Assembly (NCBI GenBank): GCA_947632415.1
Contig: CANRPB010000080.1
Span: forward strand, 1-5,930
DNA: 5,930 nucleotides
Origin: an uncultured Bacilli bacterium
GTDB lineage: Bacteria > Bacillota_I > Bacilli_A > RF39 > UBA660
Direction of reading: 5' to 3'
The position numbers were made by a program, and so were the translations under genes. The notes under the pieces were generated by a model that worked only from the letters and a program-made list of their open reading frames with translations, searched no databases and was not told the origin of the DNA. This document shows, in pieces, positions 1 to 5,838 of this stretch; position 1 is the stretch's first letter; every line of letters starts with the position of its first letter.

Positions 1-50
1 AGCTTTGCAGTAATTTTATCTTTGCTATAATTCTACATTAATAATATATC

Positions 51-80
51 AAAAAAAGTACTTTTAATCAAGTACCTTTT
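51..80 (-). terminator. Intrinsic terminator at the end of the tad operon, probably bidirectional
   Basis: Read on the minus strand, AAAAGGTACTT (80-70) pairs with AAGTACTTTTT (63-53) across a 6-nt loop. This gives an 11-bp stem with one G-T wobble, and it runs into seven T residues (57-51). It lies about 100 bp after the tadC stop, as expected for the operon end. On the plus strand the same stem is followed by a long T-rich tail (77-93), so it could also stop a convergent gene entering from the left edge. No such gene can be confirmed from the first 50 bases. Confidence 0.7.
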
Positions 81-178
81 ATATATTTTTTTTATCCTTT
101 AAAACATCACTAACTTTGGGAATAACAATAATGCCTAAAATTATTATTAAACTAACAATCAATTAAAGTAAAACCCAT
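79..178 (-). pseudogene. Possible frameshifted type IV prepilin-like remnant after tadC
   Basis: An ATG at 178 lies one base after the tadC stop codon. It has an SD-like GGTGG (188-184) at 5-nt spacing, similar to the other genes of the operon. It encodes MGFTLIDC and then a stop (154-152). GFTLI followed by an acidic residue is the classic type IV prepilin cleavage motif. In the +1 frame, 162-79 stays open for 27 codons and encodes a hydrophobic stretch (SLIIILGIIVIPK) like the pilin N-terminal helix, then a charged tail. It ends exactly where the terminator stem begins. Joined across the frame change, the helix is about four residues shorter than in typical pilins, which would fit a small deletion. 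Seen: the motif, its position and the spacing. Inferred: that it was once a pilin gene. A chance match in AT-rich DNA is a real alternative. Confidence 0.25.
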
Positions 179-179
179 A

Positions 180-878
180 TTAACCACCAACTAAATTTAT
201 AAAAATTGGACCTAAAATTATTAATAAAATAATAGGTACAATAAACAAAACTGATACAATACTTATCTTATTAGGTATCTTATTTATCTGTTCTCTTATT
301 GATAAAATTTGTTTTTCTCTTAAAAAATCAACTTGCGAATACATGGTATCAACAATACTATTACCGAAAATATTAGTCTGTGTCATATTAAGGATAATAT
401 TATTAATTGTTTCTGATGGAATTCTTTTTTTGGTATCTTCTAAAGCCTCCAATAAACTCTTTCCAAATTTTACTTCAAAAAGGGTTTTTTTAAATTCAGA
501 GGACAATTCAGAATTAACATTTAAAACTGTTATTTCCAAAGCCTTCTCTAAATTTCTACCGGACTCTAAAGTGAGGGTGAGTATTTCAAAAAACATCAAA
601 GCCTCTCTATCGAGTTTCTTAGTTCTTTTAATAATTAATAAATCAAGGAAAACGTATTCAAACAAGTAATAATAAACTAAGATAGTAATTGGCGCTAATA
701 AATAGCCCGTACGAAAATTTATCAAAATAACAATAAACAAAATAATCGAAGTAACAGTTCTAATATTTAAAAAAGTTATCTCATTTATAGGATAATTACC
801 TAAAACGCCAATTTTTTCACTAACTCTTCTTATTTCTCTATCTAAATATATTTTTCTTACAAACTGATTCTTCCTCAC
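180..878 (-). CDS. tadC: TadC-like T2SSF-domain inner platform protein of a Tad pilus
   Basis: This 232-residue integral membrane protein is the second platform subunit of a Tad/Flp pilus machine. In the known family, TadB and TadC form the membrane platform on which the CpaF ATPase acts. After a basic N-terminus there are two hydrophobic segments (about residues 42-56 and 58-78) and then a cytoplasmic four-helix T2SSF domain (about 93-200). That domain carries the typical pattern ESGRNLEKALE (105-115) and a second short repeat around FGKSLLEAL (138-146). A terminal membrane segment (about 206-230) contains the family-like ending ILGPIF. The start is GTG at 878, with SD GAGGG (890-886) 7 nt upstream. 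It overlaps the tadB stop by 4 nt (GTGA), suggesting translational coupling. Length and layout match the shorter TadC paralogues. TadC rather than TadB is inferred from gene order and C-terminal style. Confidence 0.85.
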   Translation of the reverse strand: MRKNQFVRKIYLDREIRRVSEKIGVLGNYPINEITFLNIRTVTSIILFIVILINFRTGYLLAPITILVYYYLFEYVFLDLLIIKRTKKLDREALMFFEILTLTLESGRNLEKALEITVLNVNSELSSEFKKTLFEVKFGKSLLEALEDTKKRIPSETINNIILNMTQTNIFGNSIVDTMYSQVDFLREKQILSIREQINKIPNKISIVSVLFIVPIILLIILGPIFINLVGG

Positions 879-2371
879 ATTTTCACCCTCAATAATTTTC
901 TAATAAACACAATATACAAAGCATAATAAATAAGAATTATTAAAATAATGAGATAACCCAATTTACTCGTAAATAATGGTAAAAAATAAGTCCTATTAAT
1001 AATAAAAATAAATAAAGCAAAAATAGGCGGAACAAACATCAAAACATTTACAATAATTTTAGAGCCACTCGTTAAACTCTTTAACTCAAGTCTCAACTTT
1101 TTCTTATTAAACAAAGATTTTTCAATAGAAGAAAATACCTCAACAATATTACCACCAGTTTTATTTAAAATCGTTAAAGAAGCCGTCAAATAAGAAACCT
1201 CCTCAACATTAATCCTATCAGAAAATCTTTTGAAAACAACATCCAATCCCAAACCAAATGACAATTCTAAATACATCTTTCTAAACTCACGTGCCATAGG
1301 TCCATCCAATTCATTAGACACCAAATCAATAGCCTGAGCAATGCTTCTTCCAGATTTAAAAGCATTATTCATTATAATAATAGCCTGTAATAAATCATTT
1401 TCAATCTTTAACTGATACTTCTTATACTTATAATAATAAACAAAATCAGGAAGGAAAAAACCAAACAAAAGCGGTAGATAAATATCATAAACATTAAAAA
1501 TTTTAAACTTAATTGTCTTAGCAAAGGCAGCAATAACTATACAAATAGCAGAACATATGATTTTAATTGAAATAAAATCCATATTTATGCGATTAGTCGT
1601 TTTCACATATCTTGAATACCTTTTACTATACTTTTTTATAAATTCAGACTTATATAAAACCTTATTAATGGCCTTTATAATATTAGAAATAAAAACCGAA
1701 ATGGTATCAAAAAGTGATAAAGATGTGTCATTAAGGGGACTAATACTAAATTTACTTATCTTTCTTTCTAACTTCGTACTTTTATTATAAACTAAAACAG
1801 CAAAAACAACTAACAACAAAAGTACCATAAATATCGTTTGAAATATATAAACACTGGTATTAGGCTTCATAACATTTATGATAACCTCTTTTTGGGTCAT
1901 ATTACCAGCACGGTCAGATACCGTATAAACAAGTTTTTTAGGACCAATTACATTAAAGTCAAGTTCTTGAGCATTAGTAACTATACTATTAGTCAGATTA
2001 CCATCTATGTTGTCATTAGCGCTGATATCAGCCATGACATCAAAATGAGAATTTAATTTTATCTCAAGATAGTTATCATTAATATTTAAAACGGGAGCAT
2101 CTTTATCGATATTATAAAAACCACTAATCTCAGTATACTCAGTTAAATTAACGTCATAATACACTACACTAATTTGATAACTACCAGTATCTGTCAAAAC
2201 AATATCAACCGGCTTAATCTCGTTTCTACTGATTTCTTTATATACTTGTCCATCTTTTAAAATAGACAACTTATAAGACATAAATGAAGGATTAGGATTA
2301 AAAGAAACTACAATATCACTATTAACTGGATCAACTTGTTCATATAAACTAAATCCATAATTATCAGTCAC
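875..2371 (-). CDS. tadB: TadB-like platform protein fused to N-terminal extracytoplasmic Ig-like domains
   Basis: This 498-residue protein (numbered from GTG 2371) joins two parts. Residues 1 to about 168 are predicted to be beta-rich and Ig-like. A first module is about 5-88. The second (about 90-168) resembles DUF5011/HYR-type bacterial Ig domains, with DKDAPVL at its start, DNIDGNLT in the middle and YTVSDRAGN near its end. The second part is a normal TadB platform: TM about 173-195, a basic loop, TMs about 266-284 and 293-313, a T2SSF domain (about 325-435, with KSGRSIAQAID and NKTGGNIVEVF), then TMs about 439-458 and 472-490. The basic stretch NKSTKLERKISK after TM1 predicts N-out/C-in topology, placing the Ig domains outside the membrane. 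No signal peptide is visible, and the frame is closed by TGA just before 2386. The start was chosen for SD AGGAGG 6 nt upstream; GTG 2386 would add five residues. TadB usually has about 300 residues, so the Ig part is an addition. It lies 11 nt after cpaF and overlaps tadC by 4 nt. Confidence 0.88.
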   Translation of the reverse strand: MTDNYGFSLYEQVDPVNSDIVVSFNPNPSFMSYKLSILKDGQVYKEISRNEIKPVDIVLTDTGSYQISVVYYDVNLTEYTEISGFYNIDKDAPVLNINDNYLEIKLNSHFDVMADISANDNIDGNLTNSIVTNAQELDFNVIGPKKLVYTVSDRAGNMTQKEVIINVMKPNTSVYIFQTIFMVLLLLVVFAVLVYNKSTKLERKISKFSISPLNDTSLSLFDTISVFISNIIKAINKVLYKSEFIKKYSKRYSRYVKTTNRINMDFISIKIICSAICIVIAAFAKTIKFKIFNVYDIYLPLLFGFFLPDFVYYYKYKKYQLKIENDLLQAIIIMNNAFKSGRSIAQAIDLVSNELDGPMAREFRKMYLELSFGLGLDVVFKRFSDRINVEEVSYLTASLTILNKTGGNIVEVFSSIEKSLFNKKKLRLELKSLTSGSKIIVNVLMFVPPIFALFIFIINRTYFLPLFTSKLGYLIILIILIYYALYIVFIRKLLRVKM

Positions 2372-2377
2372 ATTATC

Positions 2378-2383
2378 CCTCCT
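2378..2383 (-). promoter_or_regulatory. Shine-Dalgarno site that sets the tadB start
   Basis: AGGAGG (2383-2378) is a perfect anti-16S match that starts on the last base of the cpaF stop codon. GTG 2371 follows after 6 nt. The upstream in-frame GTG at 2386 overlaps the cpaF stop, and this site would then lie inside the coding region, so 2371 is preferred. The ATG at 2373 is out of frame and meets TGA at once. Confidence 0.75.
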
Positions 2384-3705
2384 CACTCAAATATATCTTT
2401 TAAATTATTTATCCCCCTGCTAGTTAACTTTCTATAAACATTCGGTATGTGATCGTGTTTTACAAATTCACCAATTACTTCGCCTTTCTCAGTTACACCA
2501 TTTTGATCAAAACCAAAGATTTCATTAAGTTTTATACTATCATCAAGAAAACCAACAACTTCACAAATACTCGTTATTTTTCTTCTACCATCGGATAATC
2601 TACTTGTTTGAATAACGATATCAATAGCGTTTTCAATATACTCACGAATGGCTCGAATTGGTATTTCCATCCCTGCCATTAAAATCATCGTTTCAAGTCT
2701 ATTTAAAGCATCACTAGGGCTATTGGCATGCATCGTAGACAAACTACCATTGTGTCCAGTGTTCATAGCCTGTAACATATCAAAGGCTTCTTTACCTCTA
2801 ACCTCACCAACAATAATACGGTCAGGACGCATACGCAGTGAATTTCTAACTAAATCACGAATCGTAATCTCACCCGTTCCTTCATAGTTAGTGAGACGCG
2901 TCTCCAATGATATAACATGTCTTTGTTTAAGTTTTAACTCAGCCGCATCCTCAATCGTAATAATTCGATCATCATTGTCAATAAAAGATGACAAAACATT
3001 TAAAAGTGTCGTTTTACCACTACCAGTACCACCACAAATAATAACATTCAATTTAGCCTTTACACAAGCCTCTAAAAATCTTGCCATATCAGAAGTTAAA
3101 GCTCCTGTTCTAAGAAAATCATCAATATTGGCAAGTTCTTCTTTAAATTTTCTTATTGTCATAATTGGTCCTTTTAATGATAAAGGAGGTATAATCGCAT
3201 TTAATCTTGATCCATCTTCTAATCTTGCATCAACCATGGGATTAGAAATATCAATAGTCCTACCAAGTGGTTGAATAATTCTTTGAATAGTTCTCAAAAT
3301 ATGGTCTTTATTTATAAAAGAAACGCTATTATCTTTAATTACCTTTCCATCCAATTCAACATATATTTCATTAGTACCATTAACCATTATTTCTGTTATA
3401 TTTTTATCATCAAGTAACTCAGTAATAGGTCCATAACCATTTATCTCATTATCAATCAAATTATACAAATAACTTATCTCAACATTAGTTAAATCATATC
3501 CATCAATTGTCTTTTTTATTTCGTCTTTTATAAAATCAACCATATTAGAAAATTTACCAATATCATTGTCAATCAAATTTTGGATAATTTTATTTCTAAG
3601 TTCATCTAATAAAACCTTATTAGGAAAAGTCTCATAATCAGTTAATTCTTCAACCTCAGGCTCAATATTAACGCCAAACTCTTCAACAAATTTTCTCTTA
3701 GGCAT
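2383..3705 (-). CDS. cpaF: CpaF/TadA family pilus assembly ATPase
   Basis: This 440-residue cytoplasmic hexameric ATPase of the secretion ATPase (GspE/VirB11) superfamily powers pilin assembly in Tad systems. The N-terminal about 85 residues form the variable helical region. They are followed by the CpaF-type N-terminal domain with GYGPITELL (90-98), EIMVNG (105-110) and IYVELDGKV (114-122). The catalytic core shows Walker A GGTGSGKTT (225-233), an Asp/Glu-box region RIITIEDAAEL (247-257), Walker B with RPDRIIVGEVRG (293-304) and the His box TGHNGSLSTMHANSP (316-330). All key residues are present. Length is typical for CpaF (about 400-480). The start is ATG 3705, with SD AAAGGTGA ending 5 nt upstream inside the end of the ParA-like gene, which lies 4 nt away. 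There is no tetracysteine zinc site of the GspE/PilB type, and with the TadB/TadC neighbours this supports CpaF over T2SS or ComGA ATPases. Confidence 0.96.
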   Translation of the reverse strand: MPKRKFVEEFGVNIEPEVEELTDYETFPNKVLLDELRNKIIQNLIDNDIGKFSNMVDFIKDEIKKTIDGYDLTNVEISYLYNLIDNEINGYGPITELLDDKNITEIMVNGTNEIYVELDGKVIKDNSVSFINKDHILRTIQRIIQPLGRTIDISNPMVDARLEDGSRLNAIIPPLSLKGPIMTIRKFKEELANIDDFLRTGALTSDMARFLEACVKAKLNVIICGGTGSGKTTLLNVLSSFIDNDDRIITIEDAAELKLKQRHVISLETRLTNYEGTGEITIRDLVRNSLRMRPDRIIVGEVRGKEAFDMLQAMNTGHNGSLSTMHANSPSDALNRLETMILMAGMEIPIRAIREYIENAIDIVIQTSRLSDGRRKITSICEVVGFLDDSIKLNEIFGFDQNGVTEKGEVIGEFVKHDHIPNVYRKLTSRGINNLKDIFE

Positions 3706-3709
3706 ACTA

Positions 3710-4465
3710 TCACCTTTCTAACAAATCAAGTGCCATTTTATTAAAAACCTTAACCGTTTTCTTGTTAAAAAAACGCACATTTTTATCAAGTAACATTATC
3801 TTACCTTTCAAAACAAATCTATTAATATTCTTATTATAAAAAGTTGCAGGAATAACATAGTTTATATCATTTTTGATAATACTTTTTATATCATAATTCG
3901 TAAACATTTCATTCAATTTTAAATTAGATTCATTCAAAACAACAACATAGTTATCTTTTTCCATATCTTTGTGAATAGCAAGCATAGATTTTAAATTTTT
4001 AAGATCTAGTGGGCTATTATTCATAACATACATAATTGTATCACTTCTATCAAAAAGAATTAAGTTACTAGCGTCTAAAAAGTGACTTGTATCAATAATA
4101 ACAACATCATACTTAGGTTCAACTTTCTTTAAAATAATACCGATGTATTTAGTCTCAATCTTGCTTGCATATCTTGGATCTTTAGGTGCTGGTATAATAT
4201 CAATATACTCATTATAACTAAGCACATAATCATCAATATTTTTATAATCATTAACACTCATATCATAAGCGAGTTTATAAAGATCGGTTCTAATATCAAT
4301 ATCAAGTGAAAGAGCAATCCCACCACTATATAGATCAAAATCCAATATAAGTGTCTTTTTATTAAGCAAACTATACGTGCCTGCTAGATTTAGCGCTGTG
4401 GTCGTCTTACCTGTTCCACCTTTAACAGATGTAATTGTAATTATTTTTGCCTTTTTTATAGCCAT
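3710..4465 (-). CDS. tadZ: TadZ/CpaE-like ParA-family ATPase without receiver domain
   Basis: This 251-residue ParA/MinD-type P-loop ATPase belongs to the family that, as TadZ/CpaE, localises the Tad machine to a cell pole or site. The deviant Walker A is VKGGTGKTT (14-22), with the signature lysine K15 and catalytic-loop K20. The A'/switch region is LILDFDLYSGG (39-49), and Walker B is YDVVIIDTSH (about residue 118 on). CpaE/TadZ proteins often carry an N-terminal, usually degenerate, receiver domain of about 120 residues; here the ATPase begins at residue 7, so that module is absent. Loss of the receiver means positional cues probably do not come through it (inference). The start is ATG 4465, with SD AGAGGG 5 nt upstream lying in the end of the preceding pseudopilin gene, 1 nt away. 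The general ParA family is certain from the motifs; the pilus role is inferred from the neighbouring cpaF. Confidence 0.88.
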   Translation of the reverse strand: MAIKKAKIITITSVKGGTGKTTTALNLAGTYSLLNKKTLILDFDLYSGGIALSLDIDIRTDLYKLAYDMSVNDYKNIDDYVLSYNEYIDIIPAPKDPRYASKIETKYIGIILKKVEPKYDVVIIDTSHFLDASNLILFDRSDTIMYVMNNSPLDLKNLKSMLAIHKDMEKDNYVVVLNESNLKLNEMFTNYDIKSIIKNDINYVIPATFYNKNINRFVLKGKIMLLDKNVRFFNKKTVKVFNKMALDLLER

Positions 4466-4466
4466 A

Positions 4467-4838
4467 TTATCCCTCTTCTATTACTATTTTATCTTCTTTT
4501 GTTCCTTTATAATTATACTTAAGTTCGATATTTCTACCAAACAACTTCTCATTTTGAACAATTCTTACTTCTATTTCATTATCAGTAACAAAAACCTCTT
4601 TACTATCATATTTTATATTTATATCAATTAAATTATTTAACTGTGAACTTACATCATCGCCATTATTATTAAGCCCATAAGAAATAATCTCTCTAATCGT
4701 ATTAGTAGTTTTACTTTTTAAAATAGAAAGATTAGATATCTCTACAACAACAAACAAAGCAAGGAGCAATACCGGTAACAAAATAACAAACAATACTAAA
4801 ACTTGACCTTTATCATTAAGTAATAATTTGGGTTTCAT
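4467..4838 (-). CDS. TadF/TadG-like pseudopilin lacking the +5 glutamate
   Basis: This 123-residue class III (Tad-type) prepilin-like protein has a short basic leader (MKPKLLLNDKG) and then a predicted cleavage after G11. The hydrophobic helix that follows (QVLVLFVILLPVLLLALF) includes the conserved Pro of TadE-like proteins. The rest (about 38-123) is a polar extracytoplasmic domain rich in Asn, Asp and Ile. In the known family, TadE/TadF are pseudopilins processed by TadV/CpaA and needed for pilus assembly. Glutamate at mature position 5 is normal in pilins and TadE, but here it is Leu. The start is ATG 4838, with SD-like AAAGTGA 5 nt upstream; GTG 4847 and ATG 4844 are in frame but poorly spaced. 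It overlaps the preceding gene by 23 nt. TadF versus TadG-like cannot be decided from the sequence. Confidence 0.78.
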   Translation of the reverse strand: MKPKLLLNDKGQVLVLFVILLPVLLLALFVVVEISNLSILKSKTTNTIREIISYGLNNNGDDVSSQLNNLIDINIKYDSKEVFVTDNEIEVRIVQNEKLFGRNIELKYNYKGTKEDKIVIEEG

Positions 4839-5184
4839 TAACATCACTTTCTAAGGTTTCATATATTGTTCTTTCAGTTGAGATTTTACTACCTAATATT
4901 TCTCTTAATAATGGCATAACATAATTTGTTTGTCTAGATATAGTGATACTCGTCATACTTCCATTTTTAGCATAGCTAATATCAATGCCGTTACTTAAAA
5001 CATAACTATCCAACTCAGAATTATTTTTATTACTGTACAAGTTAACTATTACATCCATATCATTTTCAAGTTTATATCTTAAAACAGCAATTTTTGACGA
5101 ATCGACGATATACATTATTATAATCAAAAGTACAGGTAGAACCATAACAAACTCGACTAAGGCTTGACCTTTATTACTTTTCAT
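4816..5184 (-). CDS. tadE: TadE-like pseudopilin
   Basis: This 122-residue minor pilin-like protein is the first gene of the tad operon. The leader MKSNKG is followed by QALVEFVMVLPVLL, a textbook TadE motif. Cleavage is predicted after G6 and glutamate is kept at mature +5 (E11). The membrane helix is about residues 8-27, with the usual Pro in VLPVLL. The remainder is a short extracytoplasmic domain (about 30-122) with no recognised fold. In the family, TadE is processed by the dedicated prepilin peptidase and acts in assembly rather than as the main fibre subunit. The start is ATG 5184. The SD is weaker than elsewhere (AGGAT at 5198-5194, 9 nt away), and the predicted leader RNA is only about 18 nt. 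No in-frame alternative start is better placed. Confidence 0.87.
   Translation of the reverse strand: MKSNKGQALVEFVMVLPVLLIIIMYIVDSSKIAVLRYKLENDMDVIVNLYSNKNNSELDSYVLSNGIDISYAKNGSMTSITISRQTNYVMPLLREILGSKISTERTIYETLESDVNETQIIT
4844..4850 (-). promoter_or_regulatory. Shine-Dalgarno-like site favouring the internal ATG of the second pseudopilin
   Basis: AAAGTGA lies 5 nt before ATG 4838, inside the upstream pseudopilin gene. GTG 4847 and ATG 4844 overlap the motif itself, so neither could use it. The match to the consensus is moderate. Confidence 0.45.
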
Positions 5185-5209
5185 ATCATCACTATCCTAT
5201 TCTCTAAAA

Positions 5210-5238
5210 ATTATATCAAATGAGACATCAAATGTAAA
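5210..5238 (-). promoter_or_regulatory. Sigma-A-type promoter of the tad operon with extended -10
   Basis: On the minus strand, -35 TTTACA (5238-5233) and -10 TATAAT (5215-5210) are separated by exactly 17 bp. A TG one base before the -10 (5218-5217) gives an extended -10. Transcription would start near 5203, about 18 nt before the tadE ATG. This is a one-mismatch match to consensus, well placed for the whole operon. Confidence 0.75.
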
Positions 5239-5262
5239 GGACAAAATAAAACACCACTAAAA

Positions 5263-5292
5263 AAATATTAATACAAATTGAAGTTAATATTT
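5263..5292. repeat. 9-bp perfect inverted repeat between the divergent promoters
   Basis: AAATATTAA (5263-5271) and TTAATATTT (5284-5292) are perfect inverted copies around a 12-bp spacer. The right arm overlaps the first two bases of the -35 box of the plus-strand promoter. It could be an operator for a dimeric regulator, but both arms are pure A/T in a very AT-rich intergenic region, so chance is plausible. Confidence 0.3.
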
Positions 5293-5319
5293 GACTTTTT
5301 GTTGTACAAGGCATATAAT
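5291..5319 (+). promoter_or_regulatory. Near-consensus sigma-A promoter of the small membrane protein gene
   Basis: -35 TTGACT (5291-5296) and -10 TATAAT (5314-5319) are separated by 17 bp, with a single mismatch to consensus overall. Initiation near 5326 would leave a leader of about 18 nt that contains the SD. Its -35 lies about 50 bp from the -35 of the divergent tad promoter. Confidence 0.82.
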
Positions 5320-5343
5320 AGCACCTCAAGAAAGAGGGATTGT

Positions 5344-5736
5344 ATGAAAAAAAATATTATTATTAATATCAACGATAAAAACGATACAAAAAGCAAGATA
5401 ATATATGATAACGTTATAACTAGTATGGAAAAAATGTCATTGAATAAAAGTGAACAAATAGAATATTTAAAAAATAGAATTACCAAGCTAGAACAAGAAC
5501 AAAAGAAAAAAACTGATCTTGTTTTAATCAGTCTTGTCTGCTTACTATCATTAATAATTGGCATATCTTTACTCATTTTAAACTTCTATACTTTAGGTTC
5601 ATTAATAATTTTTGCTAGTTGTGCATATGGTATTATCAAAACTTATAAAATATCAAATATTAAAAATAACTTTCCACAGGAAAAGTATGAAGAAATAGAA
5701 ACTATTAGAGAAGTTATTAATTCAAAATTAAAGTAA
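5344..5736 (+). CDS. Small protein of unknown function with coiled coil and two membrane segments
   Basis: I do not recognise this 130-residue protein. The N-terminal part (1-32) is polar, basic and Asn/Ile-rich. A heptad-like, highly charged helix (about 33-56, including EQIEYLKNRITKLEQEQKKK) probably forms a coiled coil. Two hydrophobic segments follow (about 58-79 and 82-98) with a very short turn (NFYT) between them, so both ends should face the same, probably cytoplasmic, side. A charged C-terminal tail (99-130) could form another helix. There is no signal peptide and no Trp. The start is ATG 5344, chosen for SD AGAGGG (5333-5338) at 5-nt spacing. An upstream in-frame ATG at 5278 would run through the promoter and is rejected. 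The gene is divergent from the tad operon and has its own promoter and terminator, so a role in the pilus is possible but not shown. Confidence 0.8.
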   Translation: MKKNIIININDKNDTKSKIIYDNVITSMEKMSLNKSEQIEYLKNRITKLEQEQKKKTDLVLISLVCLLSLIIGISLLILNFYTLGSLIIFASCAYGIIKTYKISNIKNNFPQEKYEEIETIREVINSKLK

Positions 5737-5770
5737 TTTATGATTAATGTAGTAATTATATAAACTTAAA

Positions 5771-5815
5771 GGGTTGTTCGAAAATTAAATAAGTAATTTG
5801 GAACAACCCCTTTTT
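5771..5815 (+). terminator. Strong intrinsic terminator, possibly shared by convergent genes
   Basis: GGGTTGTTC (5771-5779) pairs perfectly with GAACAACCC (5801-5809). The loop can fold further (AAATTA 5782-5787 with TAATTT 5794-5799). One extra C and five T residues follow (5811-5815). It lies 34 bp after the stop of the small membrane protein gene. Read from the minus strand, it follows the gene at the right edge, but with a shorter T run, so it is probably weaker in that direction. Confidence 0.85.
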
Positions 5816-5838
5816 AGATAAAATTTTAATTAACGCGT

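Noticed and set aside
1..41. Possible C-terminal end of a plus-strand gene entering from the left
   Set aside because: Frames open from base 1 end at 30 (SFAVILSLL) or 41, too short to tell from chance. The plus-facing T-rich tail of the hairpin at 51-80 is the only hint.
2369..2386. GTG 2386 as the tadB start
   Set aside because: It overlaps the cpaF stop, and the perfect AGGAGG site would then lie inside the coding region. GTG 2371 is correctly spaced from that site.
2891..3274. Plus-strand reading frame of 127 codons opposite cpaF
   Set aside because: It lies fully within the conserved cpaF ATPase core on the other strand, with no SD or recognisable motif. The same holds for the other plus-strand frames within the operon (for example 343-669 and 1557-1790).
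180..3705. ComG competence or type II secretion system instead of a Tad system
   Set aside because: Two separate short T2SSF proteins, a ParA-like ATPase and TadE-type G|QALVEF pseudopilins are hallmarks of Tad. ComG/T2SS use one longer F protein and GspE/PilB-type ATPases.
180..4465. Reassigned TGA (code 4) that would lengthen cpaF, tadB and tadZ
   Set aside because: No internal TGA occurs in any long frame, and SDs overlap the TGA stops as expected for true ends. Trp absence prevents a firm test from this window alone, so the idea is kept only as a note under the tryptophan finding.
5278..5343. Upstream ATG 5278 extending the plus-strand protein by 22 residues
   Set aside because: The extension would run through a near-consensus -35/-10 pair and has no SD, whereas ATG 5344 has AGAGGG at 5 nt.
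5268..5576. 102-residue minus-strand reading frame opposite the small membrane protein gene
   Set aside because: It is antisense to a gene with clear promoter, SD and coiled-coil logic, and its hydrophobic translation mirrors the AT-rich coding strand.
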